Assembly (NCBI GenBank): GCA_045538935.1
Contig: JAZQEI010000011.1
Span: 62,001-126,000 of the forward strand
Source of the DNA: RGIG3013 sp045538935
GTDB lineage: Bacteria; Bacillota; Clostridia; Oscillospirales; Acutalibacteraceae
Length of the DNA: 64,000 bases
Direction of reading: 5' to 3'
Made by a program: the position numbers and the translations under genes
Notes under the pieces: generated by a model
Told to the model about the DNA's origin: nothing
What the model saw: only the letters and a program-made list of their open reading frames with translations
Databases searched by the model: none
Shown here: in pieces, positions 26,303 to 34,309 of the stretch
Position numbering within the stretch: position 1 is the stretch's first letter
Layout: the number at the start of each line of letters is the position of its first letter

Positions 26303-28600
26303 TTATAGCTTGTTACGTTGTATTTTGCCACTAACGGTTTTGGGAAGCTCGTCTTTAAACACAACCAAACGCGGATACTTATACGGTGCGGTACGAGATT
26401 TAACGTAATCTTGAATTTCTTTTTTAAGTTCGTCTGTACCCTCAGTACCCTTTGTAAGTACAATGCTTGCCTTTACTATTTGGCCACGCACTTCGTCGGG
26501 TGCGGCAGATACACCGCATTCTAATACGTAAGGCAACTCCATAATAACGCTTTCTATCTCGAACGGACCTATGCGGTAACCCGAAGACTTAATAACGTCA
26601 TCAACACGGCCAACGTACCAGAAGAATCCGTCCTCATCACGCCAAGCAACATCGCCTGTATGATAAAAACCATCATGCATAACTTCTTCGGTCTTTTCGG
26701 CATCGCGGTAGTAGCCCTTAAATAGTCCACACGGTGCGCCGTCTTTAATGTTAATAACAATCTCACCGGATTCACCAACAGGTACCTGATTACCGTCAGC
26801 ATCGTGAAGCTCTACATTATAAATAGGAGCAGGTCTACCCATAGAACCAATTTTATGGTCGGCACCGCGCATATTACCTATTATCATAGTGCTTTCGGTT
26901 TGGCCAAAGCCCTCTAAAATTTGTAGGCCTGTTGCTTTTTCAAATTGACGGTAAACCTCGGGGTTTAGTGCCTCACCAGCGGTAGTCATATGCTTAACCG
27001 ACGAAAAATCGTATTTAGATAAATCTTGCTTAATCATCATTCTAAGCATTGTGGGCGGTGCACAGAAGGTTGTTATTTTGTGCTTTGCAAACATCGGTAA
27101 AATCTCAGATGCATCAAAACGGTCAAAGTCGTAAACAAATGTTGCGGCTTCGCATAGCCATTGACCGTATAATTTTCCCCACATAGACTTAGCCCAACCG
27201 GTATCGGAAATAGTAAAGTGTAAACCGTCGGGATCTACTGTGTGCCAGTACTTTGCGGTATGGAAATGACCCAAAGCATATTTATAACTATGTGCAGCAA
27301 TTTTAGGATATCCTGTGGTGCCCGATGTAAAGAACATAAGCATTAAATCGTCACCGCAAGCAGTGTCGTCTTGTCTGTAAAAATGTGTGGAATAGAGCGG
27401 ATATTCTTCGTTAAAGTTTCTCCAACCGTCTTTTGTACCGTTTACAATAAACTTGTGCTTTAAATCTGGGTAGTCTTTTGAAGCGGCATCTACGTGGTCG
27501 GGAACTTTGTCGTCTGCAGTACAAATTATAGCGCTAACACCTGCTGCCTTAAAACGATATTCAAAGTCGTGCTCTAAAAGCTGATTTGGAGCAGGAATGG
27601 CTATTGCGCCGAGTTTATTTAAGGCTATCATGGCAAACCAGAACTGATAATGACGTTTTAAAACCAGCATTACTCTGTCGCCCTTCTTTATGCCAAGCGA
27701 CTTAAAGTAGTTTGCACATTGGTTAGATGCTTTCTTAATATCGGTAAATGTAAAGCGACGCTCGGTGCCGTCTTTAGAAACATGTAGCATTGCCAGTTTT
27801 TCGGGCTTTGTGCGAGATATTTCATCTACAACATCGAAGCCAAAATTAAACTTTTCGATATTTTTGAATTTAATCTCGGTCGGTGTGCCGTTTTTATCTT
27901 CGGTAATGTCTATAAACTTTTTATAAACGCGCTCAGCTGTATCTTTCTTAATTTCAGCTGTCTGCTTAACGGTAGGAGCGTGATATTTATTAGAAAGCTC
28001 AGGAATAGGCTCACCCGACGGGTTTAAAACTATAGCATAGAATATGCAGTCTTTACCGTTTATGGCTATCATACCATGGGGAGTATCACTATCAAAATAA
28101 ATACTGTCGCCCGGGCCTAATACCTGCTTGTGATTACCAACCTGTACTAAAAGGTTGCCCTCTATTACAATGTCACACTCTTGACCCGAGTGGGTTGTAA
28201 GCTCAATTTCACGCTGCTCGGCATCTTTGTCGTATGTATATTTAACATAAAGAGGCTCAGCAATACGGTTTTGGAACGCATAGGCTAGGTTGTAATAGGT
28301 CATACCATGAGCCTGAGCAATTTCCTTACCCTCGCCCGCCTTTGTAACTGTATAAGACTTTAACGTAGGGCTGTAACCCTCAATAATATCGGTAACATTA
28401 ACACCAAAAACGGTTGCGCAACGGTAAATAAAAGCAAAGTTTAAATCACTCTGACCGTTTTCGCATTTTAGATATTCCTCTACCGATACATCTGTTTTCT
28501 CGGCCATTTGCTCTGGGGTTAAATTTTCAATTTCGCGAAGCTCTTTTATACGCCCCGCCATTTCCTTGATTTTAAAATCAAGCGATGTAAGATTTTCCAT
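26303..28600 (-). CDS. Fusion: XRE helix-turn-helix + cupin + acyl-CoA synthetase (MACS-like)
   Basis: A 765-residue protein; the ATG at 28600 has GGAGG upstream, whereas longer frames run into the leader. Residues about 12-70 are an XRE HTH (IKELREIENLTPEQMAEKTD), about 120-185 a cupin (HSGQECDIVIEGN; LGPGDSIYFDSDTPHGM), and about 225-765 a full acyl-CoA synthetase: FFTSGTTGYPKIAAHS as P-loop, EGFGQTESTM, HTGDVAWRDEDG, SSGYRIGPFEIES and the catalytic lysine in KTVSGKIQRNKL. The synthetase part resembles the medium-chain (MACS) group, which includes ligases for isobutyrate and 2-methylbutyrate. The XRE-cupin part normally forms a stand-alone regulator, so this enzyme may sense its own substrate or bind DNA. 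First gene behind the Val T-box. Confidence 0.88.
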   Translation of the reverse strand: MENLTSLDFKIKEMAGRIKELREIENLTPEQMAEKTDVSVEEYLKCENGQSDLNFAFIYRCATVFGVNVTDIIEGYSPTLKSYTVTKAGEGKEIAQAHGMTYYNLAYAFQNRIAEPLYVKYTYDKDAEQREIELTTHSGQECDIVIEGNLLVQVGNHKQVLGPGDSIYFDSDTPHGMIAINGKDCIFYAIVLNPSGEPIPELSNKYHAPTVKQTAEIKKDTAERVYKKFIDITEDKNGTPTEIKFKNIEKFNFGFDVVDEISRTKPEKLAMLHVSKDGTERRFTFTDIKKASNQCANYFKSLGIKKGDRVMLVLKRHYQFWFAMIALNKLGAIAIPAPNQLLEHDFEYRFKAAGVSAIICTADDKVPDHVDAASKDYPDLKHKFIVNGTKDGWRNFNEEYPLYSTHFYRQDDTACGDDLMLMFFTSGTTGYPKIAAHSYKYALGHFHTAKYWHTVDPDGLHFTISDTGWAKSMWGKLYGQWLCEAATFVYDFDRFDASEILPMFAKHKITTFCAPPTMLRMMIKQDLSKYDFSSVKHMTTAGEALNPEVYRQFEKATGLQILEGFGQTESTMIIGNMRGADHKIGSMGRPAPIYNVELHDADGNQVPVGESGEIVINIKDGAPCGLFKGYYRDAEKTEEVMHDGFYHTGDVAWRDEDGFFWYVGRVDDVIKSSGYRIGPFEIESVIMELPYVLECGVSAAPDEVRGQIVKASIVLTKGTEGTDELKKEIQDYVKSRTAPYKYPRLVVFKDELPKTVSGKIQRNKL

Positions 28601-28694
28601 TTTATCCTCCGTTTTAGCCAAAGCATTTAAACCCGAACCAGCCTTAAAGGGCTGACTTTCGGCGTCTTTTGGCTCATTGGCGCACATAGGCGCT

Positions 28695-28986
28695 AGGACG
28701 AAAAAAACTCGTCCCAAAGATTGTGACTTTGAGACGAGTGTAAAATACTTTCACCCGCGGTACCACTCAAATTGCAGTTTAAAAACTGCCACTCAGGGTC
28801 TAACAACCCGTATGCATTTACGCAGCAATAACGAGAAGGTTCTACTAATTTTAAAAAACGTTCTTCCTTCCGGCTCAGAAGCTACAAACACAAGGACTGT
28901 TTCCGATGGGCTCTCACCACACGCCATCTCTCTGTATGGGCATATTCCCTGCGTACTCTTCGTCTACGCCTTTATTTTTAAATTTT
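28695..28986 (-). promoter_or_regulatory. T-box leader, specifier GUA (valine)
   Basis: On the minus strand: AGAGAG and a GTGTGGTG-like stem I loop, the T-box GAGTGGTACCGCGGGTG (28752-28768) and a terminator (AAACTCGTCTCAAAG...CTTTGGGACGAG with T7, 28702-28739). Counting back from CTGAGC by the usual 3 + 4 + 6 rule puts the specifier at 28883-28885, reading GTA, a Val codon. The rule is the same one that gives CTC in the neighbouring leader. It controls the seven-gene operon ending with ilvE. Confidence 0.88.
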
Positions 28987-28991
28987 GAGTA

Positions 28992-29021
28992 ATTATATCA
29001 CAAATCTTCAGATTTTGTCAA
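28992..29021 (-). promoter_or_regulatory. Promoter of the Val T-box operon
   Basis: Minus-strand TTGACA (29016-29021), 18-base spacer, TATAAT (28992-28997), close to the 3' end of metA. Confidence 0.8.
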
Positions 29022-29045
29022 TACTATATGTTATTTTACTAAAAA

Positions 29046-29963
29046 TTACTTTATATCCTTTAAATCGTACGGTGTTGACTGGTATACAAAATAGTTAAGC
29101 CAGTTTATAAATAACAAACTTCCGTGTGCGCGCCAATTTACTATAGGCGGATTTTCGGGGTTGTTATCTTTATAGTAATTAAGCGGCAATGTAGTGCCAA
29201 GTCCCGCTGCGGCATCGCGCTTATATTCGGCATCTAAGGTTAACGGGTCGTATTCGGCATGGCCCATTATAAAGAACTGTCTGCCCTCTTTACTTGCTAC
29301 TATGTGTACGCCTGCATCTTTGCTCGATGCTAAAATTTTAAGTTCGGGCACTTTTTCTATGTCCTCTCTTTTTACTGCTGTGTAACGAGAGTGCGGAACA
29401 TAAAACGGTTGGTCAAAACCACGAAGCAACATGCTTTTTGCGTGCTCGGCCGTATGCTCGAACACACCGAATAATTTTTTATCTAATTTATATTTATTTA
29501 TACCGTAATGGTAATAAAGACCCGCTTGTGCGCCCCAACAAATATGTAATGTGCTATGCACGTGGGTTTTGCTCCACTCCATAATAGAGCAAAGCTCTTC
29601 CCAATAATCTACCTGTTCGAACTCTAAAAGCTCAACCGGAGCACCCGTTATAATAAGACCGTCGTAATTCTCATTCTTTACATCGTCAAAGGTTTTATAA
29701 AACGAAAGAAGATGCTCTTGAGCAGTATTTTGCGAAACATGGGTTTTGGTTCTTATAAGGGTTAACTCTATTTGCAACGGAGTATTACCTAAAATACGGC
29801 AAATTTGAGTTTCAGTTTCTATCTTTTTAGGCATAAGATTCAGAAGCAGAATTTTTAAAGGTCTAATATCTTGTGTTATGGCTCTGGTTTCGGTCATAAC
29901 AAATATATTTTCATCCGCTAATGTAGATACTGCCGGTAAATCGTTTGGAATTTTAATAGGCAT
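29046..29963 (-). CDS. metA: Homoserine O-acetyltransferase (MetA family)
   Basis: A 305-residue class I glutamine-amidotransferase-like acyltransferase. It starts MPIKIPNDLPA, has PLKILLLNLMPKKIETE, the catalytic cysteine in HICWGAQAGLYYHYGI and the histidine-glutamate pair in GHAEYD. In this family the residue after GAPV/L decides the acyl donor: E here (GAPVELLEFEQVDYW), as in acetyl-CoA-using enzymes, against G in succinyl-using E. coli MetA. The product O-acetylhomoserine is the substrate of the enzyme encoded 14 bases upstream (metY), so the pair forms a methionine/homocysteine operon. Confidence 0.93.
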   Translation of the reverse strand: MPIKIPNDLPAVSTLADENIFVMTETRAITQDIRPLKILLLNLMPKKIETETQICRILGNTPLQIELTLIRTKTHVSQNTAQEHLLSFYKTFDDVKNENYDGLIITGAPVELLEFEQVDYWEELCSIMEWSKTHVHSTLHICWGAQAGLYYHYGINKYKLDKKLFGVFEHTAEHAKSMLLRGFDQPFYVPHSRYTAVKREDIEKVPELKILASSKDAGVHIVASKEGRQFFIMGHAEYDPLTLDAEYKRDAAAGLGTTLPLNYYKDNNPENPPIVNWRAHGSLLFINWLNYFVYQSTPYDLKDIK

Positions 29964-29977
29964 AGTATTCTCCTAAA

Positions 29978-31261
29978 TTAAATTTGTGCTAATGCCTGCT
30001 CAATATCAGCTATAAGGTCGTCTGCGTCTTCAATACCAACAGAGAGTCTTATTAAGTCGGGCGATACGCCGCAAGCTACAAGCTCGGCGTCACTTAACTG
30101 GCGATGTGTTGCAGTTGCAGGGTGCAAACAGCAAGATCTGGCATCGGCAACGTGGGTTTCAATAGCAACAAGTTTAAGTAATTCCATAAACTTAGCCGCA
30201 GCCTCTCTGCCACCCTTAACACCAAAGCTTATAACGCCGCATGTTCCATTAGGCATATATTTCTTAGTTAAATCGTAATACTTGCTAGATTTAAGTGCAG
30301 GATAATTTACCCAAGTTATTTTATCATTATTTTCTAGATACTCTGCAATTTTTAAAGCATTCTCACAATGGCGCTTCATTCTTACATGTAAGCTCTCGAG
30401 CCCTAAGTTAAGAATAAATGCACTCATAGGTGCCGGGGTTACGCCTAAATCACGCATAAGCTGTGCGGTAGCTTTAGTAATGTATGCGCCCTCTAGTCCA
30501 AAACGCTCGGTATAGGTAACACCGTGGTAACTTGCATCGGGCGTGCATAGTCCTGGGAATTTATCGGGGTATTTTGTCCAGTCAAACTTGCCCGAATCTA
30601 CTATTGCACCGCCTACTGCAGCACCGTGACCGTCCATATACTTAGTTGTAGCATGGGTTACAATGTCGGCACCCCACTCGAAAGGACGGCAGTTAATGGG
30701 TGTTGGGAAGGTGTTGTCTATAATTAGCGGTACACCATGAGCATGAGCTATTTTTGCAAAACGTTCAATATCTAAAACATTTAAAGCGGGGTTTGCTATG
30801 GTCTCACCAAATAGGCACTTTGTATTCTCTTTAAATGCAGCCGAGATTTCTTCGTCAGATGCATCGGGAGAAACAAATGTTACCTCTATGCCCATGCGCT
30901 TTAGAGTTACCGAGAATAAATTAAATGTGCCGCCATAAATTGCTGCCGATGATACAATATGGTCACCGCACGAACAAATATTAAACACTGCTAAAAAGTT
31001 TGCCGCCATGCCGGAAGATGTAAGCATTGCCGCGGTACCACCCTCTAGCTCGCATATTTTTGCAGCTACTGTGTCGCAAGTGGGGTTTTGTAAACGTGAA
31101 TAAAAATATCCGCTTGCCTCTAAATCGAAAAGCTTTGCCATTGCGGGACCAGATTCGTATTTAAAAGTTGTACTTTGAATAATGGGTACCTGACGTGGCT
31201 CACCGTTGCCGGGAGTATAACCGCCTTGTACGCATTTGGTATTTATTTTTGTATTGCTCAT
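29978..31261 (-). CDS. metY: O-acetylhomoserine sulfhydrylase (aminocarboxypropyltransferase)
   Basis: A 427-residue Cys/Met-metabolism PLP enzyme of the MetY type. It starts with NTKCVQGGYTPGNGEPR, has SRLQNPTCD, SSGMAANFLAVFNIC, DNTFPTP and the PLP lysine in THATTKYMDGHG, and ends RLSVGIEDADDLIADIEQAL. It makes homocysteine from O-acetylhomoserine and sulfide. The long form with the extra loop before the PLP lysine fits MetY rather than the shorter cystathionine enzymes. No S-adenosylmethionine riboswitch or Met T-box is visible between its promoter and start codon. Confidence 0.93.
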   Translation of the reverse strand: MSNTKINTKCVQGGYTPGNGEPRQVPIIQSTTFKYESGPAMAKLFDLEASGYFYSRLQNPTCDTVAAKICELEGGTAAMLTSSGMAANFLAVFNICSCGDHIVSSAAIYGGTFNLFSVTLKRMGIEVTFVSPDASDEEISAAFKENTKCLFGETIANPALNVLDIERFAKIAHAHGVPLIIDNTFPTPINCRPFEWGADIVTHATTKYMDGHGAAVGGAIVDSGKFDWTKYPDKFPGLCTPDASYHGVTYTERFGLEGAYITKATAQLMRDLGVTPAPMSAFILNLGLESLHVRMKRHCENALKIAEYLENNDKITWVNYPALKSSKYYDLTKKYMPNGTCGVISFGVKGGREAAAKFMELLKLVAIETHVADARSCCLHPATATHRQLSDAELVACGVSPDLIRLSVGIEDADDLIADIEQALAQI

Positions 31262-31328
31262 AAATATTCTCCTTAAAGCAAATCTAATAATAAAATGAAA
31301 TATAATAGACGATATTTATACATAATAC

Positions 31329-31357
31329 AGTATATCACATAGTATTTAACTTTTCAA
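31329..31357 (-). promoter_or_regulatory. Promoter of metY-metA
   Basis: Minus-strand TTGAAA (31352-31357), 17-base spacer, TATACT (31329-31334), about 68 bases before the start codon. Confidence 0.75.
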
Positions 31358-31378
31358 GCAATTAAGCATAAAAAATAA

Positions 31379-31405
31379 GAGGAAATACCGCGGTATTTCC
31401 TCATT
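31379..31405 (-). terminator. Terminator after the isomerase gene
   Basis: A perfect palindrome, GAGGAAATACCG and its complement, followed on the minus strand by TTATTTTTTAT. It lies just upstream of the metY promoter. Confidence 0.8.
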
Positions 31406-31435
31406 TTTAGTATATTTTGTTTAATATAAAACTAA

Positions 31436-31972
31436 CTAATCCTCTATTAAAGTTGCGCGAACTATATTTTTATCGGTAAATACATCGGTTTCGTCGGTAG
31501 AACGGGTAGAAAATTCGCTGATTACTGCGCCCTCTTCTCCGCCTTGGAACCAGTGCCAAGTACCAGGCATGAGTGTATACTGCTCGCCGGGATTTAATAT
31601 AATCTCGTGGAACACAGTAACGTCGGTTGCGGGCAATTTTGCCTTAATGTTTTGCTTTTCGCCCTCACCGCTAACATAAAGGTAAACCTTACCGTAACGG
31701 CAACGGAAGGTTTCTTCTTTACCGGGTTGGCCGTAAGACTCAACATGCATATGCTCAGGGCAAGTCTGACCCGGCAATAACACCATTTCTTTTGCGCAAA
31801 CACGCTCGGTGTTAATATAAACCACAAGCTGAAGACCTACGTTGTCTACATTGTTAAGACCAAAGTCTGCTACCTCAACGTTTTTCTTTTCTTCTTCAGA
31901 AATAACTATGTTTGCTTTTTCAAACATGTCTAATGCTTTTTTCACTTGCATTTGATAGGTTGCGCGTTTCAT
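31436..31972 (-). CDS. D-lyxose ketol-isomerase-like cupin isomerase
   Basis: A 178-residue cupin. The metal-binding histidines and glutamate are in CPEHMHVESYGQPGKEETF and the second cupin motif is PGTWHWFQGGEEGAVISEF. Members of this family isomerise D-lyxose/D-xylulose and often D-mannose/D-fructose. The start overlaps the stop of the upstream kinase by 4 bases (ATGA), so isomerase and kinase probably act in series on a sugar such as lyxose or mannose. The actual sugar is not proven. Confidence 0.82.
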   Translation of the reverse strand: MKRATYQMQVKKALDMFEKANIVISEEEKKNVEVADFGLNNVDNVGLQLVVYINTERVCAKEMVLLPGQTCPEHMHVESYGQPGKEETFRCRYGKVYLYVSGEGEKQNIKAKLPATDVTVFHEIILNPGEQYTLMPGTWHWFQGGEEGAVISEFSTRSTDETDVFTDKNIVRATLIED

Positions 31973-33180
31973 AACTTCATCCTCCCGAATTTTTCTTCCA
32001 TTTTTTGTATTTCTTTATGGTTTTTCATGCCGTCTACCGCATTTTCTGAGAACAGATTACAAGCAGCGGCGGCAGATGCAAATTCTAAAATATCGCGGTC
32101 GGCAAAGCCGTTGTAAAGGCCGTACAAACAACCCGCACAATAAGCATCACCCGCACCTACGCTTCCCCTTATTACATCACTGGGAATTTTAAGCGAGGGC
32201 ACTACTGTGAATTCACCGCTTTTATCTAGGCAAAATCCTGCTGATTTACAATGAACAATTACCTTTTCTTTAACACCGCTATCTAAAGTTTTTTGCATGG
32301 CGCGTTTTATTACATTAATATTGATATTTCCGTTATCGTCATACGGCTTTTCGCCCCAAATATTGCAGCACTCAAGCTCATTAAAAATAACATAATCACA
32401 AAATTTTAGTGCCGGAATAATAATTTTGGGGTAATCAGCAGAACTGTCGCTCACAACATCAACCGAAGTTTTTATGCCGCGCTCTCTAACATCGTGCAAA
32501 AACCTTGCCATTACTGTGCCATACTCGACATCTTCCTCATCGAACTTATCGAGTAACAAAATATATCCAATATGTAAAATGCTGCACTGTAAAGCCGCAA
32601 TATCTACATCGTCAGGAGAAAACAACGCATTTGCTCCTCTTGCATGGAAGAATGTGCGCTCGCCCGACTCTAAGTTCATAACATCGCTAAAGCTTGTTGG
32701 TGCATCGTCACGAATGTTCACTCTACTTGTATCTATGCCGTATTTTTGAAGCTGACCTATTACGTAACGGCCGTAATCGTCGTTACCCATGCAGCCAATA
32801 GCACTTATAGGAATAGTATTATCTATTTTTGCAAGGTCAATTGCAGTGTTTGGAACACATCCACCAACCGCGCGTGAAATGCTTGTTATGTTAGAAAGCA
32901 TACCAATATTTGGGTAGCAGTCAATATTCTTTACAATGTCGGTCAATATATTGCCTGCAATTGCAATACCCTTGCGCTCGCCTGTCATTAAATAATCAAT
33001 TGTAACGCCAAATACGTTTGCCAAAACTGGAAGCTGTGTTATTTCAGGAAATCCCAAACCCGTTTCCCATTTGCTTACGGTTTTATCACTAACGTTTAGC
33101 TTGCCAGCCAGTGCGGCTTGAGTCAAACCGTTTTTGCGCCTTAAGGCCGCAATATTTAAACCAAAAGATTTAGGGTCCAT
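31969..33180 (-). CDS. Fusion: XRE helix-turn-helix + PfkB-family sugar kinase
   Basis: About 403 residues. The ATG at 33180 has better spacing to AAAGGAG than the ATG at 33186. Residues about 5-65 are an XRE DNA-binding domain (LTQAALAGKLNVSDKTVSKWETG). Residues about 72-400 are a ribokinase-fold kinase with SRAVGGCVPNTAIDLAKI, AIGCMGNDDYGRYV and the catalytic GSVGAGDAYCAGCLYGL. Kinase and repressor-like domain in one chain suggest a sensor that links sugar phosphorylation to control of its own operon. A 23-base inverted repeat upstream (33291-33313) could be its operator, though this is inference. Confidence 0.85.
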   Translation of the reverse strand: MDPKSFGLNIAALRRKNGLTQAALAGKLNVSDKTVSKWETGLGFPEITQLPVLANVFGVTIDYLMTGERKGIAIAGNILTDIVKNIDCYPNIGMLSNITSISRAVGGCVPNTAIDLAKIDNTIPISAIGCMGNDDYGRYVIGQLQKYGIDTSRVNIRDDAPTSFSDVMNLESGERTFFHARGANALFSPDDVDIAALQCSILHIGYILLLDKFDEEDVEYGTVMARFLHDVRERGIKTSVDVVSDSSADYPKIIIPALKFCDYVIFNELECCNIWGEKPYDDNGNININVIKRAMQKTLDSGVKEKVIVHCKSAGFCLDKSGEFTVVPSLKIPSDVIRGSVGAGDAYCAGCLYGLYNGFADRDILEFASAAAACNLFSENAVDGMKNHKEIQKMEEKFGRMKL

Positions 33181-33212
33181 AAACATAAGCTCCTTTACCT
33201 TTATCTGTCTTA

Positions 33213-33241
33213 ATTATATTATGATTTCTCACCAAGGTAAA
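33213..33241 (-). promoter_or_regulatory. Promoter of the XRE-kinase/isomerase operon
   Basis: Minus-strand TTTACC (33236-33241), 17-base spacer, TATAAT (33213-33218), about 33 bases before the start codon. Confidence 0.65.
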
Positions 33242-33290
33242 CCTACTTACAATATACACTAAAAGCAGAATTTTGCAAATAAAAGAAAAT

Positions 33291-33313
33291 TTTATCTACT
33301 ATTCGTAGATAAA
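33291..33313. promoter_or_regulatory. Inverted repeat, possible operator
   Basis: TTTATCTAC, five bases (TATTC), then GTAGATAAA: a perfect 9-base dyad about 50 bases upstream of the XRE-kinase promoter. It has no T tract, so it is not a typical terminator. Binding by the XRE domain is a guess from proximity. Confidence 0.4.
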
Positions 33314-33446
33314 TTAAATAAAAAAATAAAACTCCCAACAAAAAAACGTCAGGAGTATAAAGCCGCTCAACAAATTTATTTTAACACAAAGTATAATAAT
33401 TTGCAAGTAGAATATTTACCCCTAAAATTTGTGCATTTTGCGAATT

Positions 33447-33475
33447 TACAAATCGTTTTTTATCGGCTATAATAA
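33447..33475 (+). promoter_or_regulatory. Promoter of the candidate small RNA
   Basis: TTTACA (33447-33452), 17-base spacer, perfect TATAAT (33470-33475). Confidence 0.7.
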
Positions 33476-33503
33476 AGACACAGAAAAGGAAAGGAGAGTA
33501 CCA

Positions 33504-33539
33504 ATGAAAGACACTCCACCAAAAAGATTTTTCAAATAA
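33504..33539 (+). CDS. Possible 11-residue peptide ORF
   Basis: ATG at 33504 with a strong AAAGGAG 8-13 bases upstream encodes MKDTPPKRFFK and then stops. It is basic and too short for any family. The ribosome site is as good as that of real genes here, so it may be a leader peptide or a small functional peptide. It could equally be incidental to the RNA. Confidence 0.35.
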   Translation: MKDTPPKRFFK

Positions 33540-33736
33540 ATGTAAAGGGGTGAGTCCAAAGGTAACTTAATTCTTTTCTAGGAAATGTAAAAAATATTAA
33601 GAAATGGTGAGTCCAATGTACATCTGATTTTTACTTCATTGAATAAAAAATTTAATAGTAAATCATTTATGTATACATCCGCTCTTTTAAAAAGGGCAAT
33701 AATTTAAGGTGAACACCAATGTTCTAAATAGTAATT

Positions 33737-33766
33737 CCGCCTTGCATATGCAAGGCGGTTTTTTTG
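33737..33766 (+). terminator. Terminator of the candidate small RNA
   Basis: A perfect 22-base palindrome, CCGCCTTGCAT and its complement, followed by T7. Confidence 0.9.
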
Positions 33767-34309
33767 TGTATGTAAGCGTTTTTGTCAAAAAAGTGTAACC
33801 TCAAAGCAATAAATCAAATTTATTAATAACTTTTAAGCCGCGTGCATTTTTCTAACCGACACTATAGAGTACTAATAGAGCAAAAAAATTATAGACAGAC
33901 TTGCTAACGATAAAGCCATAAAGCGTATTCGCATTTACGCAACACGTACAAAGCTAGGTAATGAACAATACACATTAGATGTGGCCGATAAAAATCTAGG
34001 TTGAGTTGTCATTAAAACTAATACGGGCTACGCTATACTTCTTTATAATTTTTAGAACGATACAGCAGTACAAATTTCGACCAAAGCGGCAATTTATAAC
34101 TTGAGTTTTCATTAGAGCAAAACGTAGGTTTGTTGATTGAAATATAATAGAATAAAATCTCAGATGAGTTCTCATTTGTGCTTTTTGATTATAATTTTTA
34201 TTTGATTTGGGCAATAATGTGCTAATTTTCGTCAACATTATGCATTGCTTTTTTTTAATAAGGATTTTATTATAATGTTATAAAGTTCACAACAACAAAG
34301 GAGCAGATT
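33767..34309. other. Gene-poor interval with a possible coding remnant
   Basis: About 540 bases without a convincing gene. A 41-codon frame (33879-34004, plus strand) reads protein-like, with the stretch AIKRIRIYATRTKLGNEQYT, but has no start codon or ribosome site and is stopped on both sides, so it looks like a remnant. Two loosely similar stretches (TTGAGTTGTCATTA near 34001, TTGAGTTTTCATTA near 34102) may be a diverged duplication. A TATAAT at 34271-34276 precedes the aminotransferase gene but has no good -35 at normal spacing. Confidence 0.4.

Larger units (their letters stand above)
33482..33766 (+). ncRNA. Candidate small transcript (about 285 nt) with repeated GGTGAGTCCAA motif
   Basis: A unit bounded by a strong promoter (33447-33475) and a strong terminator (33737-33766), with no ORF longer than a few codons except a short run-through frame. 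It contains the repeated motif GGTGAGTCCAA at about 33549 and 33605, and related ribosome-site-like copies at about 33493 and 33710. I do not recognise it as tmRNA, 6S, SRP or RNase P RNA. It is either a noncoding RNA or a mini-mRNA with several tiny frames. The boundaries are predicted from signals only. Confidence 0.5.

Noticed and set aside
28677..28988. Plus-strand ORF of 103 codons
   Set aside because: It runs antisense through the Val T-box leader, whose structure explains the sequence; no ribosome site or family.
31262..31330. SAM riboswitch or Met T-box before metY
   Set aside because: Only about 60 bases lie between promoter and start codon, too few for either, and no typical stems are seen.
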